A DNA stretch of 15,931 nucleotides from Chloroflexi bacterium UBA4736 (GTDB lineage Bacteria; Chloroflexota; Dormibacteria; Dormibacterales; Dormibacteraceae): positions 1 to 15,931 of the forward strand of contig DHIW01000070.1 in NCBI GenBank assembly GCA_002404015.1. The letters run 5' to 3'. Each line of letters opens with the position of its first letter. Position 1 is the first letter of the stretch. The position numbers were made by a program, and so were the translations under genes. The notes under the pieces are model-generated. The model worked only from the letters and a program-made list of their open reading frames with translations, was not told where the DNA came from and did no database searches. This document shows, piece after piece, positions 1-6,223 of the stretch.

Positions 1-6
1 TATTTA

Positions 7-50
7 TGGGACGCAGCACTAGTCTCTTCGGGGTAAAGTGGCCGCTATAC
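7..50 (+). repeat. Possible left terminal repeat of an IS1595-type element
   Basis: The stretch contains GGGGTAAAGTGGC (about 30-42) just upstream of the transposase remnant. Some IS1595-family ends have a similar look, which is the only basis for the call. I found no matching inverted copy downstream, so the right end is missing or unrecognised. Confidence 0.22.
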
Positions 51-92
51 GACGACTCCCAATCTGTTGAGTTGTCGGAGAAGGAGGCAGAA

Positions 93-800
93 ATGCCACA
101 TACGGGCGAGAAGTGTCCGACCACAGGGACTTGGCGGGGCGACGACGAGCATAAGGAGGAGATCCACATCTCAGCGACAGAAACCTTCCCGCCATGTCGG
201 GCCTGCCACAGGGCGGTCAACTGGACGCTGGTGCGCGCAATGGGCTTGCTTGAGCGCCACGGAGAGATTCGCGCGAGGGTCGTCCCAAGCGTCCGAAAAG
301 GCACTCTGCAAAAGGAAGTTCGAGCAAGCGTTGCGCCTGGGTCTACGGTCTATACGGACGCGTCTTATTCGTACCGGGGGCTTCACACCGACTATGTCCA
401 CGAGGTCATCGATCACGCGGAATCCTACGTTCGGGACCGCGTTCACACTAACGGCCTTGAAAACTTCTGGTCGCTGTTCAAGCGGATGATCTACGGGACT
501 CATCACTCCGTCGATCCCGAGCACCTTGACCGCTATCTGGACGAGGCTACGTATCGCTTCAACTCGCGCGAGGTGTCGGACACGACGCGGTTTGTCGCCG
601 CAACCGCGCGAGTCATCGGGAAGCGAATCACCTACCGGCAATTGATCGGGAAGGAAGCCCTTGGGCAGTACTACTCCGAAGCCGAATCGGCTCCCTCGTG
701 CCAAGTTCGAGGAGTTCGTGAAACACGTTCTGGCGGTTCCGAAAGCCGAACTAGATGCGCGCCTGAACGAGGGGAAGCGCACGAAGCGCGAACGCATTAG
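93..800 (+). pseudogene. IS1595-type transposase remnant fused to a small Cys protein
   Basis: The ATG at 93 is chosen because AAGGAGG (81-87) lies 5 nt upstream. Residues 1-47 (MPHTGEKCPTTG...PPCRACHRAVNWTLV) look like an independent small protein with Cys8, Cys35 and Cys38, perhaps YjzC-like. From about residue 48 the sequence becomes the C-terminal half of an ISXO2/IS1595 DDE transposase: VYTDA holds the second Asp (D89), HTNGLENFWSLFKR holds the catalytic Glu (E123), and GKRITYRQLIGK is the usual family ending near residue 187. The zinc ribbon and first catalytic Asp (roughly 190 residues) are absent, so it should be inactive. The last 45 residues are low-quality read-through overlapping another frame. 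An internal deletion joining a passenger or upstream gene to the transposase is the simplest explanation. Confidence 0.7.
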
Positions 801-822
801 GCGACCGCCGACTAGCCGCTGA
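661..822 (+). CDS. Small basic protein overlapping the transposase tail
   Basis: The frame +1 to the transposase, open through 820-822, reads TTPKPNRLPRAKFEEFVKHV followed by LAVPKAELDARLNEGKRTKR. This looks far more protein-like than the transposase frame over the same bases. The only early start I see is TTG at 661, after a GGAAGGAAG stretch. The product would be about 53 aa, amphipathic then very basic. It ends 10 bp before the next gene. It could be a small passenger gene of the IS or a truncated downstream gene. Function unknown; the start is a guess. Confidence 0.35.
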   Translation: MGSTTPKPNRLPRAKFEEFVKHVLAVPKAELDARLNEGKRTKRERIRRPPTSR

Positions 823-832
823 CCTACGCGCC

Positions 833-1783
833 ATGCCGAAGCGTAAGAAACTGCCTCAACGCACCGCAGCGCAAATGACACGCCAAGCGGAACATCTAGC
901 GCGACGTCTAGCCAGTCGTGAGAAGGAACGCATCGCGGCAGAGAATGCCTCACACGAGAAGCGGTCCTTAGCGGAAAAAGAGCGGGCAGCATCACGCTCG
1001 TTCTCTCGAAAGCTCGATTGGGCGAGCCATCACATAGAAAATCTGCGCCAGACCACGGATGCGTGGCTCGGGACGGATGCTTACAGCTTCATCCCTGACA
1101 CTAATCCCCAAACGGGTCGCACAGTTGTGCGCGCCAAGATCCGCAAACCACCCCCGCCCGAGCTGGCTCTCATGGTGGGCGATGCCATACACGCACTGCG
1201 AGCGACCCTTGACCATCTCGCGCTGGAACTCGCCATTGCCTTTTGTCACCCCAAGCTCATTCCAGCCGAAGTTGAGGAGACGTCCGAGTTTGTCATCATC
1301 GGTGACGCTGACGAGGTGCGAGGCACCCATCGATTCGACAGTGCGGCCGGAAGCAAACTCAAAGGGATCGACCCCGACGCCCGAAAGGCGATCAAAGGCA
1401 TACAGCCGTACCACCGTAAGACCACCTACGCCGAAGACCCGCTGTGGGTCATCCACGAACTCGACAGGATCGACAAGCACCGCAGACTCAACCTCACGGC
1501 ATACGCTCTGGGAAGCGTCGGGCTCGGCGGTCCGGCCGGAGGCAGTGGCTACATTGAGTACTTGCATCTTGAGCGCATGGGCCATGCGGGGCCTGTAGAA
1601 GATGGCACCGAAGTAGCGGCCTTTACGGCTCGCAATGCCAGCTTCCAGATGAATTTCGCCCGCGAGATAACGCTCGCGGAACCCTCGCTGCCCAATGCGG
1701 TAATCGCGGTGCAAACGCTGACGCGTCTGCGCGACTACGTCAACAATGAGGTCGTCCCGCTGCTCACCCCCTTTCTCCGGTAG
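833..1783 (+). CDS. Uncharacterised 316-aa protein with LDHLA and DKHR motifs
   Basis: I cannot assign a function. Residues 10-60 are rich in Lys, Arg, Glu and Ala and probably form a charged helix or coiled coil. The conserved-looking core begins at 116-130 (GDAIHALRATLDHLA) and continues with ELDRIDKHRRL at 209-219. This pairing of a 'GDAIHxLRxxLDHLA' helix and a 'DKHR' helix recurs, from memory, in an uncharacterised bacterial family. The all-helical core with polar His/Arg motifs could be HEPN-like, which is inference only. Base composition and codon use look less GC-rich than the chromosomal genes at the right end, consistent with transfer. No clear Shine-Dalgarno precedes the ATG. It lies directly downstream of the IS1595 remnant and could be passenger cargo, since some IS1595-family elements are known to carry passenger genes. 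Confidence 0.7.
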   Translation: MPKRKKLPQRTAAQMTRQAEHLARRLASREKERIAAENASHEKRSLAEKERAASRSFSRKLDWASHHIENLRQTTDAWLGTDAYSFIPDTNPQTGRTVVRAKIRKPPPPELALMVGDAIHALRATLDHLALELAIAFCHPKLIPAEVEETSEFVIIGDADEVRGTHRFDSAAGSKLKGIDPDARKAIKGIQPYHRKTTYAEDPLWVIHELDRIDKHRRLNLTAYALGSVGLGGPAGGSGYIEYLHLERMGHAGPVEDGTEVAAFTARNASFQMNFAREITLAEPSLPNAVIAVQTLTRLRDYVNNEVVPLLTPFLR

Positions 1784-2247
1784 ACGTGACCGTGCAAGTG
1801 TGTCAAGTGATTCGTTGCCCTAATTAGGGGGACCTTGCAGGCCTGGAGGGGCTGCTCAACTTGGTTCACGAAAACGCAGGGAGTGTTGCCTTTACCTTCT
1901 CCGGCATCTCTGACCTCTCACGCTTCCACGATGCGGTGACCACCCCGGATTTGACCACCCGGCCACCTTCGCCAGACATGATCGCGATCACATTCGCCTG
2001 CCTGGCCCTACCGAGTAGGCCCCACCAGTTCCTGCTCCAGACCCCGGCCGGAGTAGGTCCCAGTAACGCCACTGAGCCCCAACCTGACCGGCAGCATCTA
2101 CACCGTGATCGCGATCACGAACACCCCCACGGCCGGGGGGGACGTGATCCCCGCGCCGTGTGGCGCGCTACGGACCAATGGCGAACCTGTCGCTGGCGAG
2201 CTGGGGGATGGTTGGGCCTGGGCGGGCCTCGGTGGCCATGGCCGCCT
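1784..2247. other. 464-nt gene-poor stretch with palindromes and short repeats
   Basis: No convincing gene. It holds the 12-bp palindrome CCCTAATTAGGG (1818-1829), which may be part of a weak hairpin after the 316-aa gene. It also holds the near repeats TGACCACCCCGG (1937-1948) and TGACCACCCGG (1952-1962), and two copies of the palindrome TGATCGCGATCA (1979-1990 and 2106-2117, the second extended to GTGATCGCGATCAC at 2105-2118). A plus-strand frame from about 2058 reads like a protein for some 25 residues (NLTGSIYTVIAITNTPTAGG, 2083-2142) before degrading, so a gene fragment is possible. This is a plausible place for an attachment site of the adjacent tyrosine recombinase, but no direct repeat confirms it. 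Confidence 0.4.
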
Positions 2248-3027
2248 TCAGAGCGCCCAGCGGCGCTGCTGGATTGCGGCCACGACCTCACCGGCCGTCA
2301 GGTGGCGCAGATAGCGGTCGGTCGTGGCCAGACTGGCATGGCCAAGCTGGTCCTGAATGAGGTTGACGGGCACGCCTTCCTTGACCAGTTCGGCGGCGTG
2401 GGTGTGCCGCAGAGCATGCGGGTGGACGCGCTTCTCAATGCCCACCTTGAGCGCCAAGCGCCGGAGCAGGGTGCGGACATAGGAGGCGGCCAGGCGACCA
2501 CCGTCCAACGTGCAGAAGAGCGAACCGTTGCGGACGCCGAGGTCGCTGCGGCGATCCAGCCAGCGCTGCACGAGCGCTATTGCGTCCTGGTCGAGCCCGA
2601 CGGTGCGCGATCGGTCGCCCTTGCCGTGTAGTACACGAATGGTGCCCCGGTCAGGGTCGATGTCGGTGGTCTTGAGCGCCAGTGCCTCGCCGACCCGCAG
2701 GCCGGACCTGTAGAGCACGGCGATCAAGGCCCGGTTGCGAATCCCGGTCGGTGCGTTGCTGGAGCAGGCACCGATCAATGCCCGGACCTCGTCGGGGGTC
2801 AGCACCTCGGCTGGGAAGGTCCGATCCTTGCGCGGCGAGGGCTGCCCCGCCCGATAGCCCTTGAGCGTGGCTGGAGAGGGTCGAGTGTTGTTTCTGATAC
2901 GAATCGACACTCTATCAGGCTTCGAGTTTCCAGCCTGAACCGACTTTAGGGCGAGTAGCACTGGATCGGTCGAGTCGCGACTCCCTCTCAAGCCGCGCAG
3001 AAGCTGCTCTCGGAGGTCGTCGGACAT
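2248..3027 (-). CDS. Tyrosine recombinase / XerC-like integrase
   Basis: DNA breaking-rejoining enzyme of the phage integrase family. With the ATG at 3027 it has 259 aa; a TTG at 3102 would add 25 residues. In the longer numbering the full catalytic set is present: Arg136 in SGLRVGEAL, Lys161 in HGKGDRSR, His229 and Arg232 in HPHALRHTHA, His255 in LGHASL and the nucleophile Tyr264 in TDRYLRH. The family linker FPAEVLTPDEV is at 96-106. The region before it does not look like a normal SAM-like core-binding domain and is short, so DNA binding may be altered. I prefer the ATG because a TAGGCT -10 box lies 7 nt upstream, and because the TTG would overlap the divergent promoter of the 77-aa gene. 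It probably mobilised the left part of the element or resolves dimers. Confidence 0.9.
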   Translation of the reverse strand: MSDDLREQLLRGLRGSRDSTDPVLLALKSVQAGNSKPDRVSIRIRNNTRPSPATLKGYRAGQPSPRKDRTFPAEVLTPDEVRALIGACSSNAPTGIRNRALIAVLYRSGLRVGEALALKTTDIDPDRGTIRVLHGKGDRSRTVGLDQDAIALVQRWLDRRSDLGVRNGSLFCTLDGGRLAASYVRTLLRRLALKVGIEKRVHPHALRHTHAAELVKEGVPVNLIQDQLGHASLATTDRYLRHLTAGEVVAAIQQRRWAL

Positions 3028-3034
3028 CGGGGTC

Positions 3035-3040
3035 AGCCTA
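3035..3040 (-). promoter_or_regulatory. -10 box TAGGCT for the tyrosine recombinase (leaderless)
   Basis: On the minus strand TAGGCT is followed by 7 nt and the ATG at 3027. This matches the spacing seen at several other starts in the window and supports that ATG. No good -35 is visible. Confidence 0.45.
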
Positions 3041-3095
3041 ACCCGGGGCAGTTGCTGGGCCAGGCTCCGTGACGGCCTCCAGATCCTACCTTGGT

Positions 3096-3124
3096 TTGAC
3101 AAACTAAGGTTGTCGAACTAACCT
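3096..3124 (+). promoter_or_regulatory. Promoter TTGACA-17-TAACCT for the 77-aa gene
   Basis: A consensus -35 TTGACA (3096-3101) is separated by 17 bp from TAACCT (3119-3124). The GTG start at 3132 follows 7 nt later, so the transcript should be leaderless or nearly so. Confidence 0.65.
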
Positions 3125-3126
3125 TA
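3105..3126. repeat. Inverted repeat TAAGGTT-N8-AACCTTA, possible operator
   Basis: Perfect 7-bp arms with an 8-bp spacer cover the spacer and -10 of the promoter above. The same area has an imperfect 14-bp tandem repeat (TTGACAAACTAAGG then TTGTCGAACTAACC). The position suits a repressor or recombinase binding site between two divergent genes. Confidence 0.45.
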
Positions 3127-3131
3127 TCGCC

Positions 3132-3365
3132 GTGACGAAACGTCTATTGGAGGACGACGACCTGATGAGGCGCGCGTTCGCAGCCTGGTTTCGAGGTGGC
3201 GGAGCCGATCAACCGGCCGCTGGCAGTAGCCGGGTCGAGGAGCACGAGGACCGGCTCTACGTCGTGCTCCGCAGCATGAGGGGCATCATGGCCGTCTACC
3301 GGGTCCGCAATGACGGGATGCTGAAGGGCCTGCGGCGTTGGCCCGCCAGCATCGAGGCGACGTAG
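3132..3365 (+). CDS. Conserved-looking hypothetical protein, 77 aa
   Basis: Function unknown. The GTG start sits 7 nt after a TAACCT -10 box with TTGACA upstream, so expression is probably real. The C-terminal half (YVVLRSMRGIMAVYRVRNDG followed by MLKGLRRWPASI) has an alternating beta pattern ending in a basic Trp-containing helix. I recall similar short proteins in high-GC actinobacterial-type genomes, but cannot name a family. The N-terminal 30 residues are acidic then helical. It is divergent from the tyrosine recombinase over a roughly 100-bp shared control region and may be a small accessory or regulatory protein for it, which is inference from position only. Confidence 0.65.
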   Translation: MTKRLLEDDDLMRRAFAAWFRGGGADQPAAGSSRVEEHEDRLYVVLRSMRGIMAVYRVRNDGMLKGLRRWPASIEAT

Positions 3366-3509
3366 CAACGTCGCGCTGGGCGAGGTAGGCTCGACGGAGA
3401 GCCCGCCGATCTGAGCAACAGGGGTCGCCAAAGCACGGGCGCGCGTGCGTTTTGAGGCGGTCGCCAGGTCCGGGTGGGCCACCCCTCAACCTCGGGAGGC
3501 CACGACTCA

Positions 3510-3526
3510 GGCTGACCATCGACCTC
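3510..3526 (-). repeat. Copy 1 of a 17-bp repeat encoding EVDGQP
   Basis: Minus strand reads GAGGTCGATGGTCAGCC. The second copy at 3830-3846 differs at one base. Here it lies just after a GTG (3538) in a frame that begins MATFEVDGQPESWPP and stays open to 3296 with increasingly poor composition. It may be a duplicated remnant of the leader ORF upstream of the zinc-finger gene. The rest of 3366-3565 holds nothing else I can support. Confidence 0.4.
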
Positions 3527-3565
3527 AAAGGTCGCCACGGCGATTGCCCGAGACTCCCGGGCTGG

Positions 3566-3805
3566 TCAGGGGATTTGCCCGCGCGCCCGGAGCCAGGCCT
3601 CGGCCTCGGGGACGCTCATCGGCGTGGAGGTGTGCCTGACTCGCTTGGGTCGTGGGGAGTCGGCGGTGTCGACCTTCCTCCGCGCCGAGTTGCGGATGCG
3701 CATGCACTGCCGACAGGTGCCTGAAGGCTGGGATGGCGGTCGGTAGGTGTTGGCGGGCGTCATCTCATGGCCCTGGCCGCAGTGGGTCCTCGGTTTCCGT
3801 TTCAT
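3566..3805 (-). CDS. Small zinc-finger protein, HNH-associated type
   Basis: 79-aa basic protein. Residues 8-34 have the pattern H-C9-G-Q-G-H13 ... C31-R-Q-C34, close to the THCxxGHxxTPxNTY...CRxC module that commonly precedes HNH endonuclease domains in actinophages and also occurs alone in short phage proteins. No HNH catalytic residues follow: the tail is only basic residues and a helix (PEAEAWLRARG). It is therefore a stand-alone zinc-binding, probably nucleic-acid-binding protein, not a nuclease. Its ATG overlaps the stop of the 18-aa ORF by ATGA, and GAGGAG lies just upstream, indicating translational coupling. It is last in the minus-strand series after the primase. Confidence 0.7.
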   Translation of the reverse strand: MKRKPRTHCGQGHEMTPANTYRPPSQPSGTCRQCMRIRNSARRKVDTADSPRPKRVRHTSTPMSVPEAEAWLRARGQIP

Positions 3806-3858
3806 AGGGTCTCCTCTTGAAATCCAAATGGCTGGCCATCGACCTCCGGGGTCTGCAT
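3802..3858 (-). CDS. 18-aa ORF with strong RBS, coupled to the zinc-finger gene
   Basis: Sequence MQTPEVDGQPFGFQEETL. A perfect AAGGAGG (minus strand, 3864-3870) lies 5 nt before the ATG, and the stop overlaps the next start (ATGA). This arrangement is typical of a translated small ORF or leader cistron feeding a downstream gene. The frame is open upstream beyond the ATG without a good start, so it could also be the tail of a longer decayed gene. Function unknown. Confidence 0.4.
   Translation of the reverse strand: MQTPEVDGQPFGFQEETL
3830..3846 (-). repeat. Copy 2 of the 17-bp repeat encoding EVDGQP
   Basis: Minus strand reads GAGGTCGATGGCCAGCC inside the 18-aa ORF. It is 16/17 identical to 3510-3526 and in the same coding phase relative to its start codon. 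Confidence 0.45.
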
Positions 3859-3947
3859 TCCAACCTCCTTGAATGCCTGGCGAGCTGGGGTCAAGTCAGC
3901 CTTCCAGTGACCTCGCCAGTGGATGGTGGCCTTGTGCTCGCCAGCTA

Positions 3948-3971
3948 GGCCCCCTCTGTGAGAGGGGGGCC
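3948..3971. repeat. Hairpin GGCCCCCTCT-GTG-AGAGGGGGGCC
   Basis: A 10-bp stem with one bulged G and a 3-nt loop, about 80 bp after the primase stop codon on the minus strand. No T-run follows on either strand, so it is not a classic terminator. It may still pause or protect the transcript end. Confidence 0.4.
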
Positions 3972-4007
3972 AATGGCGGCGAACACAGATCCACCGTATC
4001 CCCGGTC

Positions 4008-4040
4008 GCCGGGGCGAGGCCGGGGCGAGGACGGGGCGAG
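4008..4040. repeat. Three tandem 11-bp repeats G(C/A)CGGGGCGAG
   Basis: Units at 4008-4018, 4019-4029 and 4030-4040; the first two are identical and the third differs at one base. They are followed by CTGGCGAGCTGG. The array lies immediately downstream of the primase gene. Iteron-like spacing of one helical turn is notable, but three short GC-rich units may be slippage. Confidence 0.5.
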
Positions 4041-4052
4041 CTGGCGAGCTGG

Positions 4053-6191
4053 TCACTCGGCCACCCCTGGAAGTCCCGGCTCGCGTGGTCCCACGTCCTC
4101 TGTTTCGGTCGGTGTCCAAACCTGCTGGCAGTGGAGACAGCGCCGCTCCGGGAGCCCGTTGGGGCCTGCCGTGTATGCGAGCTGGCCGCAGGCCGGGCAG
4201 GGGATGGAGGGTTCCTGCGGGGTCGCCGAGTCTTCTTGCCGGTAGGGCTTCAGTGAGTGATGGAGCAGGCTGTTGTGAGGCCCCGGCATCACCTCTACGT
4301 AGCCATCGACCACCAGCGCCGCGAGCGCGTCCCGGACGAAGTTCCTCTTGCCCGGGACCTCCTTCTCGACCGCCGCCTTGCTCTGGGGTTCGGCCGCCTC
4401 CTCCAGGAAGCGGGAGACCCTCTCCATGAGGACGGTCGGCCGGAAGACCTCCTTGCCCTCCTCATCGGTCTTGACTCCGGCGGACGGCCGTAGCTCCCAA
4501 TCAATGCTGCCGTCAGGGTGTGACTCCAGGCGAAGCTGGGCGATCTCGGGATTCATCCCCGGGGTAAGCCCGCGCAGGTGCCCGGGGCGGTCTTTGCTGA
4601 GATGGATGCTGGCCAGTCCCGTGCGCCCGACCCCGAAGGGCACGATCAGCTTGAAGCTGAAGCTAGCGCCGTCGATGAGGGCCAGCTTCTGCCCGGCCCC
4701 CACCGCCCACCTACCTTGGGTGTCTGGGTTCTTGGTTACGTGGTCGATCAGGATGGTGGGTCCGCTGGTGGCGACCTGCACCGGCCGCACCAACTCCTCT
4801 TTCCAGGTCAGGACATCGGCGTTGGAGTTGGGCTCGTAGCCGCTGGCGGCGAGGGCGGTGTTCTCGCCGTCCAGGACCGCGATCTCTATGGGATTGGCGG
4901 CCAGCAGGGCGAGCAGGCGGGGCCGGGCCTCTTTCCCCAGGCCCTCTTCGGGCCTGATGTAGAGCAGGCCTTCCAGGATCTGCTCCTGGCTGACTCCCAG
5001 GGCCAGCAGGTGGCCGACCACGTCGCGCGCCTCGGCCTCGAAGTCGAGGTAGAGCGCCCGGCCGCCAGCCATCAGCACCTCTGCGACCGCCACCTGGGCG
5101 GCCCATGACTTCAGAGTCTCGGGCTCGCCGTGGAAGTCGTGGACACGGCCCGGATAGAGCAGCAGCACACCGTCGCCGCGTCGCAGGCGGGTGGGCTCCA
5201 GCGCGCCCAGGTCGCCCGCCAGCAGGGCCTCTAGGTCGACCGGTAGCCAGCTTGGCGACTCCGCCTCCGGGCTCGGCTCCCAATCGGGGACGGCTCGGAT
5301 GATGCCCCGCAGCATGTCCTGCATGTGCTGGTCGGGGTCCTGCTCGAACCAGTCATCCAGCCCGCCGCTGGGAGGTAGCCCCGGCAAGTCCAGCACCGTC
5401 ACTCTGGCGGCGATCCCGTGGCAGTCCCTTGCCACCCGCTGGGTCCTCCGCCTGCCCTTCTCGTCGTTGTCGGCGACGATCACCACCTGGTGGCCCCTGA
5501 ACTCCTCGGCGAACTCCGGCCGCCAGTCGTTGGCGCCGCCCGCCGTGGTCGCTAGCAACCCCTTCTCCCAGAGGTAATCGACAGCTTTCTCGCCCTCCAC
5601 CTCGAAGACCCACCGAGTCAACCCCAGCGTCGCCGCCTGGGCCAGCGCATCCCGCAGCTCGGGCAGCCGGTAGAGCACCGGCCTGATGCCCTCCAGGTTG
5701 GGGATCGACTGTCCCGGGTGTTCGGGGTCGGGCCGCCAGGGGAGAAACCACTTGAGCCGCTGCTCGCCCTCTCCGGTCTCGTAGCGCGCCCGCCGGTAGA
5801 CAAGTTTGCCGTCGGCGTCGTGGTAGTCGTAGGTGTCCTTGATGTGGGGGCGGTTCATCCACCTCATATCCGGCTGTGGCTGAACCTCGCGAGGCTCAAC
5901 CGGCTCCCCTGTTCGATGGGTGACACCGCAGGCGCAGTCGCCGTCGAGCCGGTGGGCGTAGGTGTTCGAGAGGTCATTGAAATCGAGACCGTCCGCGTAC
6001 TCCTCGCGCGTGCAGTGAGCCCACTCGCCGTCGCTGGAGAGGAAGCCCCAGCAGCGGGTGCCCCTGTGCTGGGGAAGCTCTGGGTAGCCGTCACAGACCG
6101 GGCATGGATTGCGGCGCGTGAAGCGCTGCTCAGATTTCACTGGGCCACCGTCTTGTTTGTGGCCGTGAGTAGGTACCTTCACGCCGTCCAC
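4053..6191 (-). CDS. TOPRIM primase / RecA-like helicase-type replication protein
   Basis: 712-aa replication protein of the kind found in actinophages and integrative plasmids. Residues 30-60 hold a zinc motif (C30-x2-C33 ... C47 ... C60). A TOPRIM domain follows at about 190-270, with Glu200 in FEVEGEKAVD and the D241-N-D243 pair in VADNDEKGR. From about 335 a RecA/AAA_25-like ATPase begins; its P-loop position reads GEPETLKSW (355-363), with Leu360 where a Gly is usual. A Walker B-like IAVLDGE surrounds D441, and LIDHVTK...GRWAVGAGQK (481-502) is characteristic of this family. A winged-helix-like region (585-655) and a second zinc ribbon (C665, C668, C685, C688) finish it. GTG at 6191 is used; GTG at 6182 overlaps the stop of a 14-aa ORF by GTGA and is a credible alternative. 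It probably primes and unwinds the element's own DNA. Confidence 0.8.
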   Translation of the reverse strand: MDGVKVPTHGHKQDGGPVKSEQRFTRRNPCPVCDGYPELPQHRGTRCWGFLSSDGEWAHCTREEYADGLDFNDLSNTYAHRLDGDCACGVTHRTGEPVEPREVQPQPDMRWMNRPHIKDTYDYHDADGKLVYRRARYETGEGEQRLKWFLPWRPDPEHPGQSIPNLEGIRPVLYRLPELRDALAQAATLGLTRWVFEVEGEKAVDYLWEKGLLATTAGGANDWRPEFAEEFRGHQVVIVADNDEKGRRRTQRVARDCHGIAARVTVLDLPGLPPSGGLDDWFEQDPDQHMQDMLRGIIRAVPDWEPSPEAESPSWLPVDLEALLAGDLGALEPTRLRRGDGVLLLYPGRVHDFHGEPETLKSWAAQVAVAEVLMAGGRALYLDFEAEARDVVGHLLALGVSQEQILEGLLYIRPEEGLGKEARPRLLALLAANPIEIAVLDGENTALAASGYEPNSNADVLTWKEELVRPVQVATSGPTILIDHVTKNPDTQGRWAVGAGQKLALIDGASFSFKLIVPFGVGRTGLASIHLSKDRPGHLRGLTPGMNPEIAQLRLESHPDGSIDWELRPSAGVKTDEEGKEVFRPTVLMERVSRFLEEAAEPQSKAAVEKEVPGKRNFVRDALAALVVDGYVEVMPGPHNSLLHHSLKPYRQEDSATPQEPSIPCPACGQLAYTAGPNGLPERRCLHCQQVWTPTETEDVGPREPGLPGVAE

Positions 6192-6223
6192 CGGTTGTCA
6201 GTTGGTCGTGCTAATCTGCTCAT

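Noticed and set aside
1818..1829. Terminator at CCCTAATTAGGG
   Set aside because: A perfect palindrome leaves no real loop and no T-run follows.
1930..1970. IS21-type end suggested by TGACCACC repeats
   Set aside because: Two short imperfect repeats only; no istA or istB remnant is visible nearby.
2105..2314. Plus-strand ORF beginning near VIAITNTPTAGG
   Set aside because: The first residues look protein-like but there is no RBS, the upstream frame is stopped, and the rest overlaps the recombinase antisense; at most a fragment.
1861..2631. Long plus-strand ORF over the tyrosine recombinase
   Set aside because: Most of it is antisense to a recombinase with a complete catalytic set; the translation is Arg/Gly/Ala-rich without family features.
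3566..3805. HNH endonuclease
   Set aside because: Only the preceding zinc-finger module is present; no HNH catalytic motif follows.
4008..4040. CRISPR array
   Set aside because: The 11-bp repeats are contiguous with no spacers and there are no cas genes.
3802..4119. 105-aa extension of the 18-aa ORF upstream
   Set aside because: The upstream part overlaps the primase end and the tandem repeats; only the ATG at 3858 has a Shine-Dalgarno.
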